Source: Bergeyella cardium (lineage in GTDB: Bacteria; Bacteroidota; Bacteroidia; Flavobacteriales; Weeksellaceae). From it: DNA of 64,000 nucleotides. Made by a program: the position numbers and the translations under genes. This document shows positions 8,733-17,071 of this stretch, one piece after another. The stretch spans positions 1 to 64,000 of the forward strand of contig NZ_QYCZ01000002.1 in assembly GCF_003614945.1 (NCBI RefSeq). The letters run 5' to 3'. The notes under the pieces were generated by a model. The model was given only the letters and a program-made list of their open reading frames with translations, made no database searches and had not been told where the DNA came from. Every line of letters starts with the position of its first letter. Within the stretch, counting starts at the first letter, position 1.

Positions 8733-9464
8733 ATGGGACGAGCATTTGAATACAGAAAAGCATCTAAACTCGCAAGATGGGATAAAATGGCAAAAACCTT
8801 CTCCAAAATCGGGAAAGATATCGCCATAGCAGTAAAAGCAGGAGGAGCAGACCCAGAATCTAACCCTGCCCTCAGAAGATGTATACAAAATGCAAAAGGA
8901 GCAAATATGCCGAAGGACAATGTAGAAAGAGCCATAAAAAAAGCCTCTGGTGCAGATGCCGAGCATTACGATGAGATTACCTACGAAGGATACGGGCAAG
9001 GAGGCGTAGCTTTCTTTATAGAATGCACCACAAACAACCCTACCAGAACCGTAGCCAATGTAAGAGCGATATTCAATAAATTTGATGGTAACCTCGGGAA
9101 AAACGGTGAGCTCTCCTTCATCTTCGATAGAAAAGGAATCTTTACGATAGACAAATCCCTCATCACCATAGACTGGGAGGATTTTGAGATAGAAATGATA
9201 GACGGAGGTGCAGAGGAAATCGACAGCGATGATGAAGAAGTAATGATTACCACTGCATTTGAAGACTTCGGGGCAATGTCTCACAAACTCGATGAAATGG
9301 GAATAGAAGCAAAAAGCGCCGAGCTGCAAAGAATCCCAAACAATACAAAAGAAGTGAGCGAAGAGCAGTTTAACATCAATATGAAAATGCTCGAAAGATT
9401 TGAGGAAGACGATGATGTGCAGAATGTCTATCACAATATGGAAATCCCTGCTGATTTCATCTAA
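8733..9464 (+). CDS. yebC: YebC/PmpR family protein
   Basis: A 243-residue, three-domain YebC-family protein. It begins MGRAFEYRKASKLARWDKMAK and contains the family signature GANMPKDNVERAIKKASG near residues 51-68 and TYEGYGQGGVAFFIE near 81-96. Family members act as DNA-binding regulators or, as shown more recently for some, as translation factors acting on stalled proline-rich sequences. It follows the HemD paralogue by 30 bp and ends at a strong terminator. Length and domain order are normal. Confidence 0.93.
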   Translation: MGRAFEYRKASKLARWDKMAKTFSKIGKDIAIAVKAGGADPESNPALRRCIQNAKGANMPKDNVERAIKKASGADAEHYDEITYEGYGQGGVAFFIECTTNNPTRTVANVRAIFNKFDGNLGKNGELSFIFDRKGIFTIDKSLITIDWEDFEIEMIDGGAEEIDSDDEEVMITTAFEDFGAMSHKLDEMGIEAKSAELQRIPNNTKEVSEEQFNINMKMLERFEEDDDVQNVYHNMEIPADFI

Positions 9465-9488
9465 ATGAAAGACAGCTCCGTAAAACAA

Positions 9489-9525
9489 AAACATCTTTAA
9501 AACTATTTAAAGATGTTTTTTTTGC
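9489..9525 (+). terminator. Terminator after yebC
   Basis: A 12-bp perfect stem, AACATCTTTAAA / TTTAAAGATGTT (9490-9501, 9506-9517), with an ACTA loop and a run of T. Confidence 0.9.
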
Positions 9526-9663
9526 CCCCTTTGAAGAAAAAAAGCGAGAAAAAAAATTCATCCTATCTAATAATCTCCTCACTTCTTTACAAAATCAATA
9601 ACAAAACAGTCTGAAATATCATAAAAATTTATGTTTTTAATCTTGCCCATATTGCGTGTGCAA

Positions 9664-9783
9664 TTCGCTTGCAAGCGAACATCTTGATTCACCTCGCTAA
9701 CATCTTCGCTTGCGAGCGAACATCTTGATTCGCCTCGCTCACATCTTCGCTTGTGAGCAAATATCTTGATTTGGTTTGTAACG
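9664..9783. repeat. 41-bp tandem repeat, about 2.9 copies, each with a 16-bp palindrome
   Basis: Units start at 9664, 9705 and 9746. Each opens with a palindrome: TTCGCTTGCAAGCGAA, TTCGCTTGCGAGCGAA, then the degenerate TTCGCTTGTGAGCAAA. Each continues with CATCTTGATT-type sequence. The first two units are nearly identical over 41 bp and the third has decayed. Confidence 0.85.
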
Positions 9784-9798
9784 AATTTTTAGATTTCT

Positions 9799-9893
9799 AT
9801 ACCTTATATATAAGGTATTAAATAAGTGCACCACCTGCAAAATGCCGTCAGCTGGAAGCTGTACATCACCCGCAAGGTGCCACGCTGTGGGTA
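9799..9893. repeat. Run of short palindromes
   Basis: The perfect palindrome ATACCTTATATATAAGGTAT (9799-9818) is followed by three back-to-back small inverted repeats: CAGCT-GGA-AGCTG, CACC-CGCAA-GGTG and CCAC-GCT-GTGG. The last abuts the 3' end of ytxJ and may serve as its terminator. Confidence 0.6.
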
Positions 9894-9894
9894 G

Positions 9895-10227
9895 CTAAAG
9901 CAATGAAATATCAATTTTTCTGTGCGAGGCATCTGCTACGGCTTTTCCGTCTTTCAAAATGATAATCTGCGGACTCTGATGCACCACACCAAAACGCTCG
10001 GCAATCTCATTAGAAATATCCCTATACCGTAGCAGACTAAGAAAATAATACGCTGCATCTGCATTGCTCTCTTCTATCTGCTCTTCAAATTTAGAAAGCA
10101 CACCTTTACTTATGGAGCAGCGAGTGGAATGTTTAAAAATCACCACCGTTCTCTCGTGAGATTCTTCCACTGCCTTATCTAAATCTTCGATTGAGGAAAT
10201 CACCTTCCAAAGCTCTGTTTTTATCAT
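9895..10227 (-). CDS. ytxJ: Bacillithiol-system protein YtxJ
   Basis: Thioredoxin-like protein of 110 residues, matching the monothiol bacilliredoxin-like YtxJ family. The motif HSTRCSIS places the single redox cysteine at residue 37. A cis-proline-type SPQ follows near the C-terminus. Such proteins are thought to reduce S-bacillithiolated proteins in bacteria that make bacillithiol, including Flavobacteriia. I start at the ATG at 10227. The longer frame would begin with a TTG at 10251 that is part of the TAnnTTTG promoter box. It is divergent from folD. Confidence 0.88.
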   Translation of the reverse strand: MIKTELWKVISSIEDLDKAVEESHERTVVIFKHSTRCSISKGVLSKFEEQIEESNADAAYYFLSLLRYRDISNEIAERFGVVHQSPQIIILKDGKAVADASHRKIDISLL

Positions 10228-10248
10228 AATTTCTGCTTTTAATGCCCG

Positions 10249-10256
10249 CAAATGTA
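10249..10256 (-). promoter_or_regulatory. TAnnTTTG promoter box of ytxJ
   Basis: TACATTTG on the minus strand, 21 bp before the ATG at 10227. Confidence 0.6.
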
Positions 10257-10335
10257 TCCATTTTAATAGAGAGGAGCAATGCCCAGCTCTACAAAAAACT
10301 AAAGAAAGAAAACCCCTTGTTTTGGTAAATTTAAT

Positions 10336-10343
10336 TACCTTTG
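10336..10343 (+). promoter_or_regulatory. TAnnTTTG promoter box of folD
   Basis: TACCTTTG, 33 bp before the folD ATG. It rules out an upstream TTG at 10341 as the start. Confidence 0.6.
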
Positions 10344-10376
10344 CGGCTCAAAATTTTAAATCTAAAACAGAGTAAA

Positions 10377-11264
10377 ATGGCACAGATTCTTGATGGTTTA
10401 GCCCTTTCTAAACAAATCAAATCCGAGATTAAAGAAGAGGTAGAAAAAATTTTAGCGAGGAAAAGAAGAGCCCCACACCTTGTAGCTATCTTGGTTGGAA
10501 ACAACGGAGCGAGCAAGGCTTATGTAAATTCCAAAGTAAAAGATTGCGAAGAGGTAGGCTTCACCTCATCTCTCATCAAGTTTCCTAATACGGTTTCCGA
10601 AGCAGAACTATTAGAGAAAATAGATGAACTCAATAAGTCCAAAGCAGTAGATGGCTTCATCGTGCAACTCCCCCTTCCAGAGCAAATCGATCAAGAGAAA
10701 ATCATCAACGCTATTGACCCAAGGAAAGATGTAGATGGCTTTCACCCTGAGAATTTCGGTAAAATGGCTTTGGAGATGGATACTTTCCTCCCCGCTACGC
10801 CTTTCGGAATCCTCACCCTCCTCGAGAGATATAATATTGATACAAAAGGAAAGCACTGCGTAATCATCGGTAGAAGCCGAATCGTAGGAAAACCAATGAG
10901 TATCTTAATGGGCAGGAAAGACTTTCCGGGCAACTCCACTGTAACCCTCGTGCATTCTTACACTCAGAATATAGAGGAGTATACCAAGCACGCAGATATC
11001 GTTATCACTGCACTTGGGACGCCAGATTTCCTTAAAGGCAATATGATAAAAGACGGTGCCATCATTATAGATGTAGGGATTACAAGAGTGGATGACAGCA
11101 GCCTACCCAAAGGCTACCGACTGGCAGGCGATGTAGATTTTGAAAGCTGTAAAGACAAAGCCAGCTGGATAACGCCCGTACCTGGCGGCGTAGGACCGAT
11201 GACCCGAGCAATGCTGATGAAAAACACCATTCTCGCCTACAAAACTTCGGTTTATAACGACTAA
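10377..11264 (+). CDS. folD: Bifunctional methylenetetrahydrofolate dehydrogenase/cyclohydrolase FolD
   Basis: Cytosolic one-carbon enzyme that converts 5,10-methylene-THF through methenyl-THF to 10-formyl-THF, using NADP. At 295 residues it is full length. It shows ASKAYVNSKVKDC (catalytic Tyr49 and Lys53), DGFIVQLPLPEQ, the nucleotide-binding GRSRIVGKPM and the C-terminal PGGVGPMTRAML. The start is the ATG at 10377 (MAQILDGLALS). queE follows after 48 bp in the same direction and is probably on the same transcript. Confidence 0.97.
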   Translation: MAQILDGLALSKQIKSEIKEEVEKILARKRRAPHLVAILVGNNGASKAYVNSKVKDCEEVGFTSSLIKFPNTVSEAELLEKIDELNKSKAVDGFIVQLPLPEQIDQEKIINAIDPRKDVDGFHPENFGKMALEMDTFLPATPFGILTLLERYNIDTKGKHCVIIGRSRIVGKPMSILMGRKDFPGNSTVTLVHSYTQNIEEYTKHADIVITALGTPDFLKGNMIKDGAIIIDVGITRVDDSSLPKGYRLAGDVDFESCKDKASWITPVPGGVGPMTRAMLMKNTILAYKTSVYND

Positions 11265-11312
11265 CGAGAAGAGATACGATAGCAAAAAAGCTATCCCAAA
11301 GAAACGATTTTA

Positions 11313-11945
11313 ATGACAAAAGACAAGCAAAGCGAATTATTGAAACAAGGTAAAATGCTCCCCATAATGGAGCATTTTTACACGATACAGGGAGAGGGCT
11401 TCCACGCAGGAAGAGCAGCATATTTCATCCGACTGGCAGGTTGCGATGTAGGATGCCACTGGTGCGATGTAAAAGAAAGTTGGGACGCCGAGCTACACCC
11501 CATTTTAGATGTAACCAGCCTCGCAAAAACCGCTTCCGAGCACTGCAAAACCATTATCATCACAGGTGGTGAGCCCCTAATGTGGAACCTCAGCCCACTT
11601 ACCACAGCCTTAAAAAACAGCGGCTGCACCATACACATAGAGACCTCTGGAGCACATCCTCTTAGTGGCCACTTAGACTGGATTACCCTCTCCCCCAAAA
11701 AGACCAAAATGCCCCTCCCAGAAGTCTATTCCAAAGCCGATGAATTGAAAATGATTATTTTCAACAACCACGATTTTAAATTCGCCTTAGAGCAATCCGA
11801 AAAAGTTTCCGAAAACTGCCTCCTCTACCTGCAAAGCGAGTGGAGCAAAAGAAATGAAATCTATCCTAAAATCACCGACTTTATCCTCTCCCACCCTCAA
11901 TGGCGCTCGTCCATTCAAACTCATAAATACCTTAATATCCCCTAA
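11313..11945 (+). CDS. queE: 7-carboxy-7-deazaguanine synthase (QueE)
   Basis: Radical SAM enzyme that converts 6-carboxytetrahydropterin to 7-carboxy-7-deazaguanine in queuosine (tRNA) biosynthesis. At 210 residues it has the cluster-binding motif C44xxxC48xxC51 (GCDVGCHWCD), which is the ordinary CX3CX2C spacing rather than the extended loop of some QueE types, and the SAM-binding TGGEP at 84-88. The FYTIQGEGFHAGR opening is typical. No other queuosine gene is nearby. It ends at a hairpin terminator. Confidence 0.94.
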   Translation: MTKDKQSELLKQGKMLPIMEHFYTIQGEGFHAGRAAYFIRLAGCDVGCHWCDVKESWDAELHPILDVTSLAKTASEHCKTIIITGGEPLMWNLSPLTTALKNSGCTIHIETSGAHPLSGHLDWITLSPKKTKMPLPEVYSKADELKMIIFNNHDFKFALEQSEKVSENCLLYLQSEWSKRNEIYPKITDFILSHPQWRSSIQTHKYLNIP

Positions 11946-11946
11946 C

Positions 11947-11972
11947 CTAAAGGGTCTTTGACCCTTTTTTAT
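11947..11972 (+). terminator. Terminator after queE
   Basis: AAAGGGTC-TTT-GACCCTTT followed by T. The GGGTC/GACCC stem recurs at 56704, 56912 and 61235. Confidence 0.85.
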
Positions 11973-12123
11973 TTTACCTAATGATTTTGGTCTTACCAAA
12001 ATAAAGATTATACCCTAAATCCAAAGAAAACTAGGTTTTATTATCAATCCTTTTTTATCTCAAAGCATCACCCATTTTATAGTCAGAAAGGTACTGAAAG
12101 TAATACTTTCCGATTTATTTATG

Positions 12124-12131
12124 TATTTTTG
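12124..12131 (+). promoter_or_regulatory. TAnnTTTG promoter box of recA
   Basis: TATTTTTG, 17 bp before the recA ATG. No LexA-type (SOS) operator is evident, as expected for many Bacteroidota. Confidence 0.6.
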
Positions 12132-12148
12132 GGCAAAAATTGTGATTT

Positions 12149-13183
12149 ATGGCTTCAGAAACTAAAAAAACTACCGAAAAACCTGAAAAGGTAGATGATA
12201 AAAAGAAAGCACTGGCTCTAGTGCTCGAAAAATTAGACAAAACTTACGGCAAAGGTACCGTAATGAAATTGGGCGATAGCTCTATTGATTCCTCCATAGA
12301 AGTGATACCTTCGGGTTCGCTGGGGTTAGACATTGCCCTTGGCATCGGAGGCTATCCTAAGGGGAGGATTATTGAAATCTTTGGTCCAGAATCTTCTGGT
12401 AAGACTACTCTTACACTCCACGCGATTGCCGAAGCCCAGAAACAAGGAGGCACGGCTGCTTTTATAGATGCCGAGCACGCATTTGACAGGAGCTATGCTG
12501 GTAAGCTCGGTATTGACTTGGATGAGCTCATCATCTCCCAGCCAGACAATGGCGAGCAGGCACTGGAAATAGCCGATAACCTCATCCGCTCCGGAGCTAT
12601 TGACCTTGTGGTAATAGACTCAGTGGCTGCCCTTACCCCAAAATCCGAAATTGAAGGAGAAATGGGAGATTCCAAAGTAGGACTCCACGCAAGGCTGATG
12701 TCTCAGGCATTGAGAAAGTTGACATCTACCATTTCCAAGACGAAATGTACCGTAATTTTCATCAACCAGCTAAGGGAAAAAATCGGGGTAATGTTTGGAA
12801 ATCCTGAAACAACAACAGGTGGTAATGCACTTAAATTCTATGCTTCGGTAAGGATTGATATTAGAAAAGCTGCAGCTCCTATCAAACAAGGTGAAGAAGC
12901 TATCGGAAGCCGAGTGAAAGTAAAAATCGTGAAAAATAAAGTTGCCCCTCCATTTAAACAAGCAGAATTTGATATTATGTATGGAGAAGGAGTTTCCAAA
13001 GCAGGAGAAATCCTTGACCATGCTGTAGAGCTCGATATCGTGAAGAAAAGTGGTGCGTGGTTTAGCTATGGAGAGACTAAACTCGGGCAAGGTAGAGATA
13101 CAGTAAAAGACCTTATTAAAGATAACCCCGAGCTCTCTGAAGAATTGGAAGCTCAGATTAAAGAAGCGTTAGCAAATAAATAA
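12149..13183 (+). CDS. recA: Recombinase RecA
   Basis: ATP-dependent strand-exchange protein of homologous recombination and the DNA damage response. At 344 residues it is full length. It has Walker [10 protein letters not shown] at 79-87, Walker [11 protein letters not shown], the loop L1 region [21 protein letters not shown] and the L2 [20 protein letters not shown] segment. A lysine-rich N-terminal extension ([15 protein letters not shown]) precedes the core, as in related flavobacteria. Monocistronic, with its own promoter and terminator. Confidence 0.99.
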   Translation: MASETKKTTEKPEKVDDKKKALALVLEKLDKTYGKGTVMKLGDSSIDSSIEVIPSGSLGLDIALGIGGYPKGRIIEIFGPESSGKTTLTLHAIAEAQKQGGTAAFIDAEHAFDRSYAGKLGIDLDELIISQPDNGEQALEIADNLIRSGAIDLVVIDSVAALTPKSEIEGEMGDSKVGLHARLMSQALRKLTSTISKTKCTVIFINQLREKIGVMFGNPETTTGGNALKFYASVRIDIRKAAAPIKQGEEAIGSRVKVKIVKNKVAPPFKQAEFDIMYGEGVSKAGEILDHAVELDIVKKSGAWFSYGETKLGQGRDTVKDLIKDNPELSEELEAQIKEALANK

Positions 13184-13201
13184 TTTCCTTTAATAATACA
13201 G

Positions 13202-13236
13202 AAAAACTCCCTGCGGTCTCGCAGGGAGTTTTTTGT
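13202..13236 (+). terminator. Terminator of recA
   Basis: A 12-bp stem, AAAACTCCCTGC / GCAGGGAGTTTT, with a 6-nt loop and a T run. Confidence 0.92.
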
Positions 13237-13274
13237 TTCTCATCTCTCCATAGAGATAGGGAAATGTTTATACA

Positions 13275-13312
13275 TTAAAAAAGTGGTACAGCTGTATGCT
13301 GCACCACTTTAA
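13275..13312 (-). terminator. Terminator of the OmpA-family gene
   Basis: On the minus strand, an AAAGTGGTGCAGC / GCTGTACCACTTT stem with one mismatch is followed by TTT, 17 bp past the stop. Confidence 0.8.
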
Positions 13313-13328
13313 ATTTATCAGTTAAATC

Positions 13329-14795
13329 TTATTTCTTCTTTTTAGAAGTTTTTTTAACTGCTTTTTTCTTCACTGGAGTAGATGGTAAATCTGATTTTTT
13401 ATAAGTTTCCCACTCTGCACCAGAGATTGCTCTTACGATTACTTTTCTATCTGCTTGTCTTTCCTCATCAGATGCTGTAGCTGGTACAGTAGCTTCTTGA
13501 GAACCAAGACCGATAGATTTAAGGTTTTCTGGATTTACACCTCTCGCTTCAAGAGCTTTTACAACAGCTGCTGCTCTTTGTCTTGAAAGTTTCAAGTTGT
13601 AAGCTGGATTACCTTTCGCATCAGTAGTACCGATTACGATAAAGTTTTCAGCTGGAGCATTCTTGATGATACGAGCTGCTTCATCCAGTTTATAAGCAGA
13701 TCCTGCTTGGATGGTTGCTTTGTTGAAATCAAATAAGATATCTTTCAATGTCTCAGTAACTGCAACTGCTGTTGGTTTAGGACAACCGTTGTATTCTGGA
13801 ACACCTGGTACTTCAGGACAAGCATCATCTTTATCTAAGATACCATCACCATCAGTGTCTGGCCAAGGGCATCCGTTGTTTTCAACTGGTCCTGCTACAT
13901 CTGGACAAGCATCATCTTTATCAAGAACACCGTCACCATCAGTATCTGGCCAAGGGCATCCGTTGTTTTCAACTGGTCCTGCTACATCTGGGCAGTTATC
14001 ATCTTTATCTGGAACGCCATCACCATCAGTATCTGGGCAACCTTGGAATTCTGGGAGACCTGGTTCATCTGGACAAAGGTCATCTTTATCCTTGATACCG
14101 TCTTTATCTCTATCGGTATTTCCAAATCTGAATAATAATGAAGCAGAAGCCTGCCAGAAGTGTGGCACATCAGACTTATCCATTACTGTAGATACATAAT
14201 CCCCTTGAATACCAAGACCAAAGTTTTTAGTAATCCAGAAGTTAGAACCTAAACCTCCATTAACAGCAAAGAAATCTTTTCTTCTTTGAGTTGCAGGAGC
14301 AGATTGGAAACCTGCATAAGTTACATCATTAACAACATCTCTTGCTGGGAATGTCATATTTGTGTAATCATGTCTTAGGTAGTTAGCTCCAACTCTTAAA
14401 TAAGGATCAAACCAAGAATCTTCATTACCGAAAAGAAGACCAGCAACTTTCACTTGAAGACCAAGACCTGTCATCAAGAAAAATTCCTTGTCAGTTTCAA
14501 ATCTCTTGTTATCAATATTACCAACAGAAGTCTGCCAGTCAAGTACAAAACCTTTACCTAAATTTCTAGCAACAGTTAATTTAGATAATGGTGGAGTAAT
14601 TGTGTAATTATTGATATTAAACAAGTGTTTTCCTGTAAGGTTATCAAATAATTTCCCTACACCGCCTTTAGCTGCAGCATGATTCACCCCATGTGCTCCT
14701 ACTCCTATCAACCACGGATTCGAAGTAGTCTGAGCGAATACAGAAGAAGCAACTGTAAGTGCCAATGCTGCAATTCCTAATTTTAGATTTTTCAT
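13329..14795 (-). CDS. OmpA-family outer membrane protein with thrombospondin type 3 repeats
   Basis: A 488-residue outer membrane protein. A signal peptide (MKNLKLGIAALALTVASSVFA) precedes a beta-barrel or beta-rich region of about 210 residues. Four calcium-binding thrombospondin type 3 units follow (DTDGDGVPDKDDNCPD and variants, coded at about 13790-14110). The C-terminal OmpA peptidoglycan-binding domain (LFDFNKATIQ, then LKLSRQRAAAVVKALEARG) comes next, and a lysine-rich tail closes the protein. It probably anchors the outer membrane to peptidoglycan and may be an abundant surface antigen. I start at the ATG at 14795, since the ten extra upstream residues spoil the signal peptide. Two of the repeat units are almost identical at the DNA level. 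Confidence 0.92.
   Translation of the reverse strand: MKNLKLGIAALALTVASSVFAQTTSNPWLIGVGAHGVNHAAAKGGVGKLFDNLTGKHLFNINNYTITPPLSKLTVARNLGKGFVLDWQTSVGNIDNKRFETDKEFFLMTGLGLQVKVAGLLFGNEDSWFDPYLRVGANYLRHDYTNMTFPARDVVNDVTYAGFQSAPATQRRKDFFAVNGGLGSNFWITKNFGLGIQGDYVSTVMDKSDVPHFWQASASLLFRFGNTDRDKDGIKDKDDLCPDEPGLPEFQGCPDTDGDGVPDKDDNCPDVAGPVENNGCPWPDTDGDGVLDKDDACPDVAGPVENNGCPWPDTDGDGILDKDDACPEVPGVPEYNGCPKPTAVAVTETLKDILFDFNKATIQAGSAYKLDEAARIIKNAPAENFIVIGTTDAKGNPAYNLKLSRQRAAAVVKALEARGVNPENLKSIGLGSQEATVPATASDEERQADRKVIVRAISGAEWETYKKSDLPSTPVKKKAVKKTSKKKK
13850..13990 (-). repeat. 69-bp near-identical tandem repeat inside the OmpA gene
   Basis: Two copies coding for the PDVAGPVENNGCPWPDTDGDG region differ at only a few positions. 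They could expand or contract by recombination and change the length of the calcium-binding stalk. Confidence 0.75.
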
Positions 14796-14871
14796 AGATA
14801 AATGATTAAATAATTGATTGTGCAAAATAAATATAAAATTTCCTTATGTACAAGGTTTTTATGTGTTTTTT

Positions 14872-15330
14872 TTAACCTTTCTTTAAGATCCTGTCTAAAT
14901 TTCTCTTATTTTCTCTATCTTTTATAGATTCCCTTTTGTCATATAATTTTTTCCCTCTCGCCAAAGCAATGACGAGCTTAGCCTTTCCTCTATTATTTAT
15001 ATATAGCTTAAGAGGTACGATGGTTATTCCTGTATCTTTTAATTTTCGTTCCCATTTATAAAGCTCACGGCGGTGTAATAGCAACTTCCGCTCTCTTTTT
15101 ATCTTATGATTATAGAAAGTCCCGAGTTTATATTCATCTATAAGCATATTAATAATGTATAACTCCCTATCTATAATCTGGCAGAAAGCCTCTGCAATGG
15201 AAGCCTTTGATGATCTTAATGATTTTATTTCTGTTCCTGTGAGGACTATTCCTACTTCCAAGTCTTCGAGGATTTCATATTCGAATCTAGCTCGTTTATT
15301 GAGTATTGTTACGCTTTTTTCTATCTTCAT
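14872..15330 (-). CDS. smpB: SsrA-binding protein SmpB
   Basis: RNA-binding partner of tmRNA in trans-translation, which rescues stalled ribosomes. At 152 residues it has the usual core (ARFEYEILEDLEVGIVLTGTEIKSLR; INNRGKAKLVIALARGKK) and the positively charged C-terminal tail (YDKRESIKDRENKRNLDR) that enters the A site. It is divergent from the ABC-F gene. No tmRNA gene is seen in the window. Confidence 0.97.
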   Translation of the reverse strand: MKIEKSVTILNKRARFEYEILEDLEVGIVLTGTEIKSLRSSKASIAEAFCQIIDRELYIINMLIDEYKLGTFYNHKIKRERKLLLHRRELYKWERKLKDTGITIVPLKLYINNRGKAKLVIALARGKKLYDKRESIKDRENKRNLDRILKKG

Positions 15331-15404
15331 TTCAATGTTTTTGGTTATCTATATTCCATAGACTCAGCTTTGTATATCAGCTCAAAATATTTATTTTCTT
15401 TTTG

Positions 15405-15412
15405 TACTTTTG
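15405..15412 (+). promoter_or_regulatory. TAnnTTTG promoter box of the ABC-F gene
   Basis: TACTTTTG, 20 bp before the ATG at 15433. Confidence 0.6.
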
Positions 15413-15432
15413 CCGCAAATTTACAAAACCTT

Positions 15433-17061
15433 ATGCTAACAGTATCAAACTTATCTTTACAATTCGGAAAAAGAGTCCTTTTTGATGAAGTAAATATAAA
15501 ATTTACCAAAGGCAATTGCTACGGGATTATCGGGGCAAATGGTGCAGGTAAATCTACTTTCCTAAAAATACTAAGTGGGAAGCAAGAGCCTACAACGGGA
15601 AATGTTTCATTAGAAACAGGCAAGAGGATGTCTGTCTTGGAGCAAGACCACTTTGCTTATGATCAGTTTACGATATTAGAAACCGTACTGAGAGGGAATA
15701 AAAAGATGTTTGAAATTAAAGAGGAAATGGACGCCCTGTATGCAAAACCTGATTTCTCCGATGAAGACGGGATAAAAGCTGGCGAGCTCGGTGTGATATA
15801 CGATGAAATGGGCGGTTGGAATGCCGAAACCGATGCTCAAACGATGCTATCCAATGTAGGTATAAAAGAAGATATGCACTATCAGATGATGAGCGAACTG
15901 GAGAACAAAGACAAAGTCCGCGTACTCCTTGCTCAAGCGCTTTTCGGTAATCCAGATGTGCTGATTTTAGACGAACCTACCAACGACTTAGATATTGATA
16001 CCATTGCGTGGTTGGAAGATTTCCTTGCGGATTATGAAAATACGGTGATTGTAGTGTCTCACGACCGTCACTTCTTAGATGCTGTTTGTACCCATATCGG
16101 AGATTTAGATTACTCCAAGCTCAACCTTTATACAGGGAACTATTCTTATTGGTATCAGGCATCTCAGCTCGCTACGAAACAGAGAGCTCAGGCAAACAAA
16201 AAAGCCGAAGAAAAGAAAAAAGAGCTTCAAGAGTTTATCGCAAGGTTTAGCTCAAATGTAGCAAAAGCAAAGCAAGCTACAGCAAGAAAGAAAATGCTCG
16301 ATAAGCTCAATATCGAGGAGATTAAACCTACTTCCAGACGCTACCCTGCCATTATCTTTGATATGGAAAGAGAAGCGGGCGATCAAATCCTTGAAATAAA
16401 AGGATTGGAAAAAACAAAAGATGGAGAACTGCTCTTCTCTGCTGTAGATCTCAACCTTAAAAAAGGAGATAAAGTAGCCGTTATTTCTAAAAATTCACTG
16501 GCGATTACGGAGTTTTTTCAAGTGATTTCAGGGACGCTTCCTGCCGATAAAGGCGAGTACAAATGGGGAGTTACTACCACTCAGTCCTATATGCCACTCG
16601 ATAATACCGATTATTTCAAAGACCAAAGCCTTAACCTCGTAGATTGGCTAAGACAATACACCAAAAATGATGAGGAAAGGCACGAAGAATTCATCCGTGG
16701 CTTCCTCGGAAGGATGCTATTCTCGGGAGATGAGGCATTAAAATCCTCCACCGTACTCTCGGGAGGAGAAAAAATGAGGTGTATGTTTAGCCGAATGATG
16801 CTCCAAAGAGCCAATGTACTTCTCCTCGATGAGCCTACTAACCACCTTGACTTGGAAAGTATCACGGCGCTAAACAACTCACTGACGAATTTCAAAGGGA
16901 ATATCCTCATCGCTTCACACGACCACGAATTGCTTCAAACCGTGTGTAACCGAGTAATAGAAATCACACCAAAAGGACTTATCGACAGGGAGATGACCTA
17001 CGATGAGTACCTCGAAGACAAAAAAGTAAAAGAACTAAGAGAACAAATGTATAATGTATAA
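15433..17061 (+). CDS. ABC-F ATPase, YbiT-like, with one degenerate ATP site
   Basis: Soluble twin-ATPase protein of 542 residues, with no membrane domain, of the ABC-F class that acts on ribosomes. Domain 1 has an intact Walker A (GANGAGKST, 34-42) and Walker B (LILDEPTNDLD, about 177-187), but its signature is SELENKDKVR instead of LSGGxxxR. Domain 2 keeps LSGGEKMR (about 442) and LLLDEPTNHLD (about 463), but the Walker A position reads SKNSLAIT (about 352). So one composite site is intact and the other is degenerate on both faces. YbiT homologues share the altered first signature. I start at the ATG at 15433; the frame extends upstream to 15370 but that part covers the promoter. It is followed after 10 bp by a small lipoprotein gene. 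Confidence 0.9.
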   Translation: MLTVSNLSLQFGKRVLFDEVNIKFTKGNCYGIIGANGAGKSTFLKILSGKQEPTTGNVSLETGKRMSVLEQDHFAYDQFTILETVLRGNKKMFEIKEEMDALYAKPDFSDEDGIKAGELGVIYDEMGGWNAETDAQTMLSNVGIKEDMHYQMMSELENKDKVRVLLAQALFGNPDVLILDEPTNDLDIDTIAWLEDFLADYENTVIVVSHDRHFLDAVCTHIGDLDYSKLNLYTGNYSYWYQASQLATKQRAQANKKAEEKKKELQEFIARFSSNVAKAKQATARKKMLDKLNIEEIKPTSRRYPAIIFDMEREAGDQILEIKGLEKTKDGELLFSAVDLNLKKGDKVAVISKNSLAITEFFQVISGTLPADKGEYKWGVTTTQSYMPLDNTDYFKDQSLNLVDWLRQYTKNDEERHEEFIRGFLGRMLFSGDEALKSSTVLSGGEKMRCMFSRMMLQRANVLLLDEPTNHLDLESITALNNSLTNFKGNILIASHDHELLQTVCNRVIEITPKGLIDREMTYDEYLEDKKVKELREQMYNV

Positions 17062-17071
17062 GTAACAATCT

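Larger units (their letters stand above)
9526..9894. other. Convergent intergenic region rich in palindromes
   Basis: About 370 bp between yebC (+) and ytxJ (-) with no gene. It holds the 41-bp tandem repeat (9664-9783), a 20-bp perfect palindrome (9799-9818) and a string of three short hairpins (about 9853-9893). Confidence 0.7.

Noticed and set aside
8712-9494. 260-codon open frame antisense to yebC
   Set aside because: Complete overlap with a clear yebC gene; the aromatic-rich composition is that of a shadow frame.
9664-9783. Ends of an insertion sequence or MITE
   Set aside because: No transposase, no terminal inverted-repeat pair bracketing a unit and no target duplication; the units are tandem.
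10341-10376. Longer folD reading beginning with TTG
   Set aside because: That TTG is part of the TACCTTTG promoter box; the standard N-terminus starts at 10377.
13711-14199. 162-codon open frame antisense to the OmpA repeats
   Set aside because: Ser/Gly-rich repeats are simply the reverse reading of the thrombospondin repeats.
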